Positions 15,337 to 21,837 of a stretch of DNA of 21,894 nt are shown in pieces. The DNA comes from JAOADN01 sp046155885 (lineage in GTDB: Bacteria > Pseudomonadota > Alphaproteobacteria > Rhodobacterales > Rhodobacteraceae). Every line of letters starts with the position of its first letter. The first letter of the stretch is position 1. The DNA lies in assembly GCA_046155885.1 (NCBI GenBank), contig JBJXFU010000134.1:1-21894 (forward strand), given 5' to 3'. The notes beneath the pieces were generated by a model. That model worked only from the letters and a program-made list of their open reading frames with translations, was not told the DNA's origin and ran no database searches. The position numbers and the translations under genes are program-made.

Positions 15337-16872
15337 TCATTTCTTCTTCCCGAACCCGCCAAGCCCCGACAACCCGCCCGGCAACTTCAGCCCGCCAAGC
15401 CCGCCCATCCCGCCAAGCCCGCCCGGCAGGCCCCCGGGCAATCCCTTGCCCAGCTCCTTCGCCGCCGCCTGCATCGCTGCGGGGTCCATCTTCGCGGGGT
15501 CCATGCTGCCCAAGTCGGGCATGCCGCCCCCCTTGCCGAACATCGCCTTGATCGCCTGCTTCATCATCCCGCCCTTGCCCATCCGCTTCATCAGGTCGGA
15601 CATCTGGCGGTGCTGCTTGAGAAGCTTGTTCAGCTCGCTCACCTCCAGCCCCGCGCCCGCCGCGATCCGCCGTTTGCGGCTGGCCTGCAGCATGTCGGGG
15701 TTGGCGCGTTCCTTCTTCGTCATCGACTGGATCAGCGCGATCTGCCGCTTCAGGAACCGGTCGTCGAAGCCCGCCTCCTCGGCCTGCTTCGCCATCTTCC
15801 CCATCCCCGGCATCATGCCCATCACGCTCTGCATGCCGCCCATCTTGAGCATCTGCTCCAGCTGCATCTTCAGGTCGTTCATGTTGAACAGACCCTTGGC
15901 AAAGCGCCGCGCCATCCGCTCGGCCTGTTCGGCCTCGAAGCTTTCGCGCGCCTTCTCGACCAGCGCGACGATGTCGCCCATACCCAGGATGCGGCCCGCC
16001 ACGCGTTCCGCGTCGAAGGTGTCGAGCGCGTCCAGCTTCTCGCCCAGGCCCACGAAGCGGATCGGCTTGCCGGTGACGGCGCGCATCGACAGGGCCGCGC
16101 CGCCGCGCCCGTCGCCGTCCATCCGCGTCAGGATCACACCGGAAATGCCGACCTTGGCCTCGAACTCGGTGGCGACGTTCACCGCGTCCTGCCCGGTCAG
16201 CCCGTCCACCACCAGAAGCGTCTCGCGCGGGGATACCGCGTCGCGCACCGCCTGCACCTCGGCCATCAGCGCTTCGTCGATATGCAGCCGCCCGGCGGTG
16301 TCGAGCAGATAGACATCGTAGCCGCCCATCGTCGCCTGCGTCCGGGCGCGCTTGGCGATCTGCACCGCCGTCTCGCCCTTCACGATCGGCAGCGTATCGA
16401 CGCCCACCTGCGCGCCGAGGATCGCCAGCTGCTCCATCGCCGCCGGGCGGTTGGTGTCGAGGCTGGCCATCAGCACCCGCTTGCCGTCCCGCTCGGTCAG
16501 CCGCTTTGCCAGCTTCGCCGTCGTCGTCGTTTTGCCCGACCCCTGCAGCCCCACCATCAGCATCGGCGCGGGCGGGCTGTCGATCTTCATCGCCTCGGGC
16601 GCGCCGTCGCCCGCCAGCACGCGGACCAGCTCGTCATGGACGATCTTCACCACCTGCTGGCCCGGCGTCACCGACCGCGTCACCGCCTGGCCCGCCGCGC
16701 CGTCCTGCACCCGCTTTACGAAATCGCGCGCCACCGGCAGCGAAACATCGGCCTCGATCAGCGCCACGCGCACCTCGCGCAGCGCCTGGGCCACATCGGC
16801 CTCAGTCAGCGCGCCCTGCTTGGTCAGGCGGCCAAAGACGCCGCCCAGACGTTCCGACAGGTTCTCGAACAT
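15337..16872 (-). CDS. ffh: signal recognition particle protein Ffh
   Basis: 511 residues. N domain (1 to about 90, MFENLSERLGGVFGRLTKQG). The GTPase domain has the P-loop GLQGSGKTTTT (108 to 118), the DTNRPAA box (about 139 to 145), DTAGR (191 to 195) and TRMDGDGRGGAALS (249 to 262). The M domain (about 325 to 445) is rich in methionine (GGMQSVMGMMPGMGKM) with the RNA-binding helix SRKRRIAAGAGLEVSELNKL (398 to 417). The last 60 or so residues are a low-complexity Gly/Leu/Met/Lys tail. Ffh with 4.5S RNA targets inner-membrane proteins to FtsY. It is the first gene of the minus-strand cluster. Confidence 0.96.
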   Translation of the reverse strand: MFENLSERLGGVFGRLTKQGALTEADVAQALREVRVALIEADVSLPVARDFVKRVQDGAAGQAVTRSVTPGQQVVKIVHDELVRVLAGDGAPEAMKIDSPPAPMLMVGLQGSGKTTTTAKLAKRLTERDGKRVLMASLDTNRPAAMEQLAILGAQVGVDTLPIVKGETAVQIAKRARTQATMGGYDVYLLDTAGRLHIDEALMAEVQAVRDAVSPRETLLVVDGLTGQDAVNVATEFEAKVGISGVILTRMDGDGRGGAALSMRAVTGKPIRFVGLGEKLDALDTFDAERVAGRILGMGDIVALVEKARESFEAEQAERMARRFAKGLFNMNDLKMQLEQMLKMGGMQSVMGMMPGMGKMAKQAEEAGFDDRFLKRQIALIQSMTKKERANPDMLQASRKRRIAAGAGLEVSELNKLLKQHRQMSDLMKRMGKGGMMKQAIKAMFGKGGGMPDLGSMDPAKMDPAAMQAAAKELGKGLPGGLPGGLGGMGGLGGLKLPGGLSGLGGFGKKK

Positions 16873-17499
16873 GGCCCTCTGGCCCTCCGACCGTTCCGTT
16901 TCCCGCCGGATATGGGGCCGGCGGGCCTGCGCGCCTGACCGTGCGGGGGGCCGGAATGGCCAACGACACCCGTGGGCGCACCGCGCTGACGGATGAGGGT
17001 CCCGCCCGAAGGCAAAAGGACCGGAAGCCGACTGACCTCCGGGAAATCGCGGCGGGCTTTAGGCCGATGCGGTGGCTAAGTCAAGCTTCGGCGGCCGGGG
17101 GTCCGGCCCCGTGCCCGGCCCTGCGCCGCGTTCCTTGGGAAAGAACGAGCTTTCACCGAACTCCGCGCGGTCCCCATCGGCAGGGGTCGGTGACCCTGCC
17201 AACCGCGCAACGGTGCCACTGGCCGCCCGGGACGCCGCGCGTCTCGGGCAGCGCCTGCCTGCCCCTGGGCCGGGCGCTTCCCTACCCGATCGCGGTCTGA
17301 AGCGGTCTGGCGGAGGCATTCCCGCACGAGCGGCGGCATCCCTCCGCCAGAGGGCTGCCTTGTCCCGCTCAGCCCGGCGTCGCCGCGTCTCCGACAGGCC
17401 GCATCCGGCGCCCGATGGCTCGCCGAAAGCACCGCCGGAACACATCCTTGCACCCATCGCGCGAAAATGCACACTCGCCTGTCACGAGGAGGCGCGGGC
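16873..17499. other. intergenic region between ffh and the LysR gene
   Basis: The two flanking genes are transcribed away from each other, so this 627-base stretch must hold both promoters. Open frames through it on both strands are mutually overlapping and give no recognisable protein. I could not pick a promoter with confidence, and saw no RNA gene. Confidence 0.5.
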
Positions 17500-18387
17500 A
17501 TGGATTTCGACAACTGGGACGAAGTGCGCACCGCCTATCAGGTGGCCCGCCTCGGTACCGTCAGCGGCGCGGCGGAGGTGCTGGGCGTGCACCACGCCAC
17601 CGTCATCCGCCACGTCGACGCCTTGGAAACGCGGCTCGGCGCCAAGCTCTTCCAGCGCCACCCGCGCGGCTACACGCCCACCGAGGCGGGGCGCGAGCTG
17701 ATGAAGGTGGCCCAGGTGACCGAAGACCAGCTCGGCCAGCTCGCCGCGAAAATCCAGGGCGTGGGGTCCGATATCAGCGGCGACCTGATCGTCACCGCGC
17801 TTCCCGGCATGTCGCCTCTGGTGACCCCGACACTGGTGCGCCTGCAGGCCGCCCATCCCGCGCTTTCCATCCGCTACGTCTCGGAAATCCGCATCTTCCG
17901 CCTCGAATACGGCGAAGCGCATATCGCCATCCGCGCCGGCGCCCGGCCGCAGGAACCCGACAACGTCGTGCAGCCCTTCGTGCGCATGCCCGTCGCGCTT
18001 TACGGCATGCCCGCCTATCTCGACGCGCACGGCGTGCCCGCCGACGACGAAGCGCTCGCCGCGCACCGGTTCGTCGGGCGTGTCTCGGCCGAAGACCGTG
18101 CACCCTTCCTCCGCTGGATGGCGGCGCATGTCCCGGCGGAACGCTATACCTTCCGCACCAACGACGAAAATGCCCATTTCGATGCGGTCACGGCGGGCGC
18201 GGGGCTGGGTTTCCTTCCCCCCTTCATCGCCCGCACCCGGCCCGAACTGGTCGAGGTGATGCCGCCCCGCGAAGACTGGACGGTGCCGCTCTGGCTGGTC
18301 ACCCATGTCGACCTGCACCGGACGCCGAAAATCCAGGCGGCGCTCGCGGCGCTGAAGGAAGACGCCAGGCACTGCACGGCGATCTAG
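17500..18387 (+). CDS. LysR family transcriptional regulator
   Basis: 295 residues. AGGAGG seven bases before the ATG at 17500 fixes the start, 11 codons inside the longer open frame. N-terminal winged helix: YQVARLGTVSGAAEVLGVHH (about 13 to 32), HVDALETRLGAKLFQR and GYTPTEAGRELM. The C-terminal half is the effector-binding domain, with ISGDLIVTALPGMSPLVTP near its start. The next gene, an EamA exporter, starts nine bases after the stop, so the regulator is cotranscribed with it. Controlling that exporter would be a reasonable role (inference). The ligand is unknown. Confidence 0.92.
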   Translation: MDFDNWDEVRTAYQVARLGTVSGAAEVLGVHHATVIRHVDALETRLGAKLFQRHPRGYTPTEAGRELMKVAQVTEDQLGQLAAKIQGVGSDISGDLIVTALPGMSPLVTPTLVRLQAAHPALSIRYVSEIRIFRLEYGEAHIAIRAGARPQEPDNVVQPFVRMPVALYGMPAYLDAHGVPADDEALAAHRFVGRVSAEDRAPFLRWMAAHVPAERYTFRTNDENAHFDAVTAGAGLGFLPPFIARTRPELVEVMPPREDWTVPLWLVTHVDLHRTPKIQAALAALKEDARHCTAI

Positions 18388-18396
18388 GCGCCGGCG

Positions 18397-19293
18397 GTGC
18401 GCGAACCCCTTTCCGGACCCCTGGGCGGCCACGCGGCGATGCTTCTGTTCGCCGCGCTCGTGGCAGGGTCCTTCGCGCTCGGCGCGCTTGTGGCGAACAC
18501 CGTCCCGCCGCTGGCGCTGACCGCCGCGCGCTTCCTGATCGCGGCCGCCGCCGTCGCCGCGCTTGCCGCCGCGACCGTCGGGCTGCCCCTCCGGTCCTGG
18601 CGCGCCCCCTGGCGCTACGCGGTCCTCGGCGGCGTCTTTTCGGTCTACTTCATCCTGATGTTCGAAGGGCTGAAGACCGCGCCCCCGGTCTCCACCGCCG
18701 CCGTCTTCACCCTCACCCCCCTGATGTCGGCCGGCTTCGGGCGGCTTCTGCTCGGCCAGCGGCTGACCCTGCGCATGCTCGCGGCACTCGCCCTTGGTGG
18801 GGCGGGGGCGCTCTGGGTGATCTTCCGGGGCGATCTTTCGGCGCTCCTCAGCTTCGATGTCGGGCGGGGCGAGGCGATCTTCTTCTTCGGCTGCATCGCG
18901 CATGCGCTCTACACCCCGCTCGTCCGACGCCTGAACCGCGGCGAAAGCCCGCTGGTCTTTCCGGTCGGCACCTTCCTCGGCGGGTTCCTGGTGATGTCCC
19001 TCGCCGGCGGCGGGCAGATCGCCTCGGTGCCCTGGGCAGCGCTTCCCGCCTGGGCCTGGGCGATCATCGCCTACCTCGCCATCGTCACCAGCGCCTTCAC
19101 CCTGATCCTTTTGCAGTATGCCACCCTGCGGCTCCCTTCGGCCAAGGTCATGGCCTATACCTACCTCGTGCCGGCCTTCGTGATCCTCTGGGACATGTCC
19201 CTCGGTCAGGGCGCCCCGGGGCCGCGGGTCCTGGTGGGGGTGGCGCTCACCGCGCTCGCCCTCCTGCTCCTGCTGAAGGACGACGCCGCGTAG
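18397..19293 (+). CDS. EamA (DMT superfamily) transporter, paired with LysR
   Basis: 298 residues from a GTG at 18397, with about ten hydrophobic helices in two EamA repeats. Typical segments: PPLALTAARFLIAAAAVAAL, FEGLKTAPPVSTAAVFTLTP and ILLQYATLRLPSAKVMAYTY-LVP. Inner-membrane metabolite exporter family; substrate unknown. It lies nine bases after the LysR gene on the same strand, and a stem-loop follows the stop codon at once. It is only distantly like the other EamA protein at 9879-10793. Confidence 0.88.
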   Translation: MREPLSGPLGGHAAMLLFAALVAGSFALGALVANTVPPLALTAARFLIAAAAVAALAAATVGLPLRSWRAPWRYAVLGGVFSVYFILMFEGLKTAPPVSTAAVFTLTPLMSAGFGRLLLGQRLTLRMLAALALGGAGALWVIFRGDLSALLSFDVGRGEAIFFFGCIAHALYTPLVRRLNRGESPLVFPVGTFLGGFLVMSLAGGGQIASVPWAALPAWAWAIIAYLAIVTSAFTLILLQYATLRLPSAKVMAYTYLVPAFVILWDMSLGQGAPGPRVLVGVALTALALLLLLKDDAA

Positions 19294-19311
19294 GTCGGGG
19301 CTTGCCCCGAC
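19294..19311 (+). terminator. stem-loop after the LysR-EamA unit
   Basis: GTCGGGG-CTTG-CCCCGAC begins at the first base after the EamA stop codon. The 7-bp GC-rich stem is strong, but no T-run follows, so termination (or mRNA end protection) is probable but not certain. Confidence 0.45.
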
Positions 19312-19615
19312 TCCGGCTCCCCGACCCGCCGCTACAATAGGTTCAGCGTTTTGCATTCTTCCTGCCCCGCCCCCACCGCCCCCTCGCCCGGAACAGCCGC
19401 GAAGCGGCCCGGGCGGCGCCCGACCGCCCGCCGGTTGCGTTCGTGGGCGGGCGCCGCCGCATCGTTGGTCTGCGGGAACACCGGCAGGGTTGGAGGCGCC
19501 ATAAAGCGCGGATCAAAGCCGTCGGTGCGCCCCCCTGCGGTCGGGCGCCGCCCTCTGGTGCGGGGGGAGGGAAGGAGGAGGCGATTCTGGTCGGATGCAA
19601 TGCGCTTTAACGTTA
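19312..19615. other. intergenic GC-rich stretch before the IS1595 element
   Basis: There is no supported gene. It is rich in G+C and contains a possible hairpin (CGCCCGCC and GGCGGGCG arms, about 19422 to 19455) and repeated GGGCGCCGCC-type words. It ends at the left inverted repeat of the mobile element. Confidence 0.4.
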
Positions 19616-19646
19616 GGGATGTATCCCCCTGAAGCAAGTGATTCGA
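19616..19646 (+). repeat. left terminal inverted repeat of the IS1595-type element
   Basis: It begins GGGATGTATCCCC and continues to CGA at 19646. The reverse complement of 21739-21769 begins GGGGCGTATCCCC. Both start with GG, which suits the family. Confidence 0.6.
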
Positions 19647-19703
19647 AGATTGCTGGATCCAGAACGAACCAAAAACACAGCGGCCCTTCCGCCACCGTTT
19701 CGC

Positions 19704-19823
19704 CCGGCCTTCATCCGTTGGCAAACCTTTGCAAAACTCGACAGTCTTTTTTGTTAATAGTATCATATATTTGGCGGACATAAATTCTGACGTTGAAAGG
19801 GTTTGCCAACGGTTGAAGGCCGG
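19704..19823. repeat. 24-bp inverted repeat flanking a promoter
   Basis: The arm at 19704-19727 (CCGGCCTTCA-T-CCGTTGG-CAAACC) and the arm at 19800-19823 are reverse complements at 23 of 24 positions and are separated by 72 bp. A good promoter lies between them. The layout suits two operator half-sites, looping, or a long RNA hairpin formed only by read-through transcription from the left. Confidence 0.75.
19738..19766 (+). promoter_or_regulatory. sigma-70-type promoter of the passenger module
   Basis: TCGACA (19738-19743), a 17-base spacer, and TATCAT (19761-19766): each hexamer is one base from consensus at the ideal spacing, in an unusually AT-rich patch. It points toward the winged-helix gene and gives a leader of roughly 180 bases. 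Confidence 0.6.
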
Positions 19824-19888
19824 ACTTGCGTCTGGCGGAAGACTTGTGCAGCAGCTTTTCCGCGCCCCTCTTGATATGGCGGATTATC

Positions 19889-19927
19889 TATGCGACATTG
19901 CAATCGACACCTACCACATGTCGCATA
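19889..19927 (+). promoter_or_regulatory. 10-bp perfect inverted repeat in the leader
   Basis: TATGCGACAT (19889-19898) and ATGTCGCATA (19918-19927), 19 bases apart, end 14 bases before the AGGAG of the winged-helix gene. It could be an operator or a leader hairpin that affects access to the ribosome binding site. Confidence 0.55.
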
Positions 19928-19954
19928 AGTGCCGTCAGATCAGGAGCAGAACCC

Positions 19955-20530
19955 ATGTCGCCCTCCGATGAATTTGGGCCCGCCATTCGGCGGATGCAGA
20001 GGGATATCGCGGATGATGAGGCCGACATCGCGGCCCGCAAAAAGATGGTGAACGTGCTCTGCGGTTACGCGGGTGTGCCGCCACTGTATCAGGTGACCGA
20101 GGTGGAACGGTCGCTTGACGTGTCGCAGCTGCGGCGCGACCAGTTCTTTGGCGTCCCCCTTGCCAGCGCGGTCAAAGAGTTCCTGAAGATGCGCGGCGAT
20201 CCTAAGGCCGGCGGCATGGGGGCGGCTACGGTCAACGAGATTTTTGCGGCGCTGCAAAGCGGCGGGTTCCATTTTGAGACCAAGAATGATGACAACTCGA
20301 AGCGAGCGCTGCGCATTTCGCTGGCCAAGAACGTTGCCGCGTTCAGAAAGGTGCCGGGCGGAGCAGAAGGGGCATTTGGGCTTGCTGAATGGTATCCGTC
20401 GGCCAAGGCCCCGAGGATCGGCGACGGAGGCAAACAAACGGACCCTGACCTTGTTGAGGATCAGGGTCCGCCTGAATCGAGCGACGTATCGACTACCTAC
20501 CACAGCGACGATGCGTCAGAACCCCGGTAG
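19955..20530 (+). CDS. passenger protein with HARE-like winged-helix domain, unknown
   Basis: 191 residues. The ATG at 19955 has AGGAG eight bases upstream, so I prefer it to the longer frame starting at 19826. An N-terminal charged helix (about 6 to 35, probably coiled coil) is followed by a winged-helix-like domain (about 63 to 148). Its parts are FFGVPLASAVKEFLKMRG, ATVNEIFAALQSGGFHFETK, RALRISLAKNVAAFRKVPGG and FGLAEWYPSAK. This order, with the aromatic GxFGLxEWYP wing, resembles HARE-HTH-type domains found in bacterial proteins linked to DNA modification or mobile DNA. The C-terminal 40 residues are acidic and likely disordered. It lies inside the IS1595-type element, upstream of a structured RNA, and might control the promoter between the inverted repeats (inference). 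Confidence 0.75.
   Translation: MSPSDEFGPAIRRMQRDIADDEADIAARKKMVNVLCGYAGVPPLYQVTEVERSLDVSQLRRDQFFGVPLASAVKEFLKMRGDPKAGGMGAATVNEIFAALQSGGFHFETKNDDNSKRALRISLAKNVAAFRKVPGGAEGAFGLAEWYPSAKAPRIGDGGKQTDPDLVEDQGPPESSDVSTTYHSDDASEPR
20440..20469 (+). repeat. hairpin inside the 3' end of the winged-helix gene
   Basis: GGACCCTGA (20440-20448) and TCAGGGTCC (20461-20469), 9-bp perfect arms with a 12-base loop. It is within the coding sequence, in the part for the acidic tail. No T-run follows. Confidence 0.5.
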
Positions 20531-20544
20531 AAAGGAGGTAAAGC

Positions 20545-20586
20545 GTGGCCTGGAAAACCACCCGGTTGTTACCGGTAAGCCCCTGA
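20545..20586 (+). CDS. 13-residue ORF (MAWKTTRLLPVSP), possible leader peptide
   Basis: A GTG start lies six bases after AGGAGG (20533-20538), the strongest ribosome binding site in this element, 14 bases after the stop of the winged-helix gene. The TGA (20584-20586) sits in the loop of a GCCCC-TGAC-GGGGC hairpin, and the ORF also spans a CCGGT-TGTT-ACCGG hairpin. A ribosome translating it would melt both hairpins, as expected for a leader peptide controlling the RNA structure downstream. Too short for family recognition. It could also simply be a ribosome loading site. Confidence 0.4.
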   Translation: MAWKTTRLLPVSP

Positions 20587-20690
20587 CGGGGCCAACCCTA
20601 CCTGCCCCCTTCCACAAGGGGTAAGAGCGGCACCGGCGGGGCGCGAGCCTTAGCCGGTGTCGTGCTGACTATAGGCGTTCCTGCCTTTTT
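20562..20690 (+). ncRNA. candidate structured RNA ending in a weak terminator
   Basis: Five consecutive hairpins on the plus strand. (1) CCGGT-TGTT-ACCGG, 20562-20575. (2) GCCCC-TGAC-GGGGC, 20579-20592. (3) CCCCTT-CCAC-AAGGGG, 20606-20621. (4) A long stem: 20627-20637 pairs with 20653-20663 (11 pairs including two G-U), carrying inside it GGC-GCGA-GCC (20640-20649) closed by a GNRA tetraloop. (5) AGGC-GTTCCT-GCCT followed by TTTT, 20673-20690. The density of perfect stems and the GNRA loop are unlike the neighbouring DNA. It could be a 5' leader of the 62-residue gene, an sRNA, or an attenuator. I do not recognise an Rfam family. Confidence 0.5.
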
Positions 20691-20706
20691 GGTCTAGGGT
20701 GTCGTC

Positions 20707-20895
20707 ATGAAAACTCTCATGGACGCAATCAAGAGTGACAGGTTGGCCGACTTCGTAGCACAGGAAGAGGCACGGGGGGCCGGCCCCATTGATAGGGCCG
20801 ACTTTGACCACTTGGCCGCCAAAGTCATCAGAACTGGGCGATCAGACGATCAAACATCCGGTTCACTTCCTGACGATGGTTCGACCGGAAAGTGA
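20707..20895 (+). CDS. 62-residue passenger protein, unknown
   Basis: ATG at 20707, with AGGGTG about six bases upstream. The first 40 residues (MKTLMDAIKSDRLADFVAQE, then RADFDHLAAKVI) look like a compact helical protein. The last 20, with SDDQTSGSLPDDGSTGK, are polar and encoded by DNA that is also the 3' end of the transposase on the other strand (68-bp overlap). I do not recognise it. Its position after the structured RNA suggests that the RNA is its leader. Confidence 0.5.
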   Translation: MKTLMDAIKSDRLADFVAQEEARGAGPIDRADFDHLAAKVIRTGRSDDQTSGSLPDDGSTGK

Positions 20896-21721
20896 AGTCG
20901 CCCAGATACTTGGGCATGTGCTCCTCCGACACGCTGACGTGCGTCGATCGGACCGACACCTTGAACAGACGCCAGAAGCTTTCGATCCCGTTCGTGCTGA
21001 CCCACTCACCGGCGACGGCGTCGAGGCGCTGCCACTCTTTGGCCGAGTGCTTCACGGCACCGTGGCCGAAACCATCTCCCTTCAGTAAACCGTAGGCAGC
21101 CCATTCGTCGGTCGAGACGTAGGTCCCGGGGGCCACATGTTCATTCACTACAGCCCGGAGGCTTTCGGTCTTCGCGTTCGGAACGACCGTGGCGACGACC
21201 GGGCCGCCGCGTTCCTTGATGCCCATGACGACCGTCTTGCCACCCGCCCCGCGCCCGCGCTTGCCCGGACGCCTGCCACCCACAAAGGTTTCGTCAGCCT
21301 CCACATGACCGGACAGAAGCCCGGCGAAGTCCGACTTTTCCATTTGCTCGCGGATCATGTGGCCCATGCGCCATGCGGTCTTGTAGGTCACGCCCAGTTG
21401 CCGCTGAAGTTCCTTGCCGCTCACGCCGTGGCGCGTCGTGACAAAGAGATAGATCGCATAGAACCAGACTTGGAGCGGGGTGCGGGTATCCTGAAACACG
21501 GTTCCAGCGGTCGGGTAAACGTGATCGCCACAGGCCGCGCAGGCCCATGCCCGCCGGTTCGTCAGGCGGTGGAAGGTGCTGACAACGCCGCAGGCGCGGC
21601 AGGGGTGCTTTTCGCCGAAACGGACGTTGAAGATGTGGACAAGGCAAGCCTCATCATCCGGGAAGCGCTTGAAGAACTCGCGGACGCTGAAGTCAGGGGA
21701 TGATGATTTGCTCTTTTCCAT
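20828..21721 (-). CDS. IS1595-family (ISXO2-type) transposase
   Basis: 297 residues, full length. The N-terminal zinc ribbon has CRAC (41 to 44) and CAAC (61 to 64), followed by the linker TAGTVFQDTRTPLQVWFYAI. Then come a helix-turn-helix-like ELQRQLGVTYKTAWRMGHMI (about 104 to 123) and the catalytic core: HVEADETFVGG (Asp 143), VSTDEWAAY (Asp 205) and STNGIESFWRLFK (about 242 to 254). The C-terminus reads FTFRSNHRQEVNRMFDRLI. All catalytic blocks are present, so it is probably active. The ATG at 21721 lies 17 bp inside the right inverted repeat. It converges with, and overlaps, the 62-residue passenger gene. Confidence 0.93.
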   Translation of the reverse strand: MEKSKSSSPDFSVREFFKRFPDDEACLVHIFNVRFGEKHPCRACGVVSTFHRLTNRRAWACAACGDHVYPTAGTVFQDTRTPLQVWFYAIYLFVTTRHGVSGKELQRQLGVTYKTAWRMGHMIREQMEKSDFAGLLSGHVEADETFVGGRRPGKRGRGAGGKTVVMGIKERGGPVVATVVPNAKTESLRAVVNEHVAPGTYVSTDEWAAYGLLKGDGFGHGAVKHSAKEWQRLDAVAGEWVSTNGIESFWRLFKVSVRSTHVSVSEEHMPKYLGDFTFRSNHRQEVNRMFDRLIAQF

Positions 21722-21738
21722 GCCCCCAATCTAGGGGA

Positions 21739-21769
21739 TCGTTTTACTTGTGTCAAGGGGATACGCCCC
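21739..21769 (-). repeat. right terminal inverted repeat of the IS1595-type element
   Basis: It pairs with 19616-19646 (23 of 31 positions). On the plus strand it ends GGGGATACGCCCC at 21769. It must also overlap the region where the transposase promoter would lie. Confidence 0.6.
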
Positions 21770-21786
21770 GTCGGAAATCGTTACCC

Positions 21787-21823
21787 GTGCGCCCGCAAGG
21801 GGTTGGAACCCATTCGCGGGCAC
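21787..21823. repeat. imperfect hairpin outside the IS1595-type element
   Basis: GTGCGCCCGC near 21787 faces GCGGGCAC ending at 21823, with a further GGGTT/AACCC pairing in between. It lies 3' of the partial minus-strand frame at the window edge and could be its transcription end, though no T-run is visible. Confidence 0.35.
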
Positions 21824-21837
21824 TTCCCCAGCCGCGA

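Larger units (their letters stand above)
19616..21769. mobile_element. IS1595-family element with passenger genes (about 2.15 kb)
   Basis: Imperfect 31-bp inverted repeats (19616-19646 and 21739-21769; 23 of 31 positions agree, including GTATCCCC and CAAGT) bound a segment. It holds an ISXO2-type transposase on the minus strand and, on the plus strand, a winged-helix protein, a 13-codon ORF, a structured RNA and a 62-residue protein. The right repeat lies only 17 bp upstream of the transposase ATG, as in a normal IS, whereas the left one is 1.2 kb beyond the transposase stop. The IS1595 family is known to contain members with passenger genes. The outer 8 bp (TAACGTTA left, GTCGGAAA right) do not match, so no target duplication supports the ends. 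Confidence 0.65.

Noticed and set aside
15244..16938. A 564-codon plus-strand open frame opposite ffh, and the 17482-19356 minus frame opposite the LysR-EamA genes
   Set aside because: Both are antisense to well-conserved genes and rich in H, R, Q or E, D, G, without any motif.
19332..19781. A 149-codon minus-strand open frame spanning the left end of the IS1595-type element
   Set aside because: It crosses the inverted repeat and the promoter, has no ribosome binding site, and has a frame-shadow composition.
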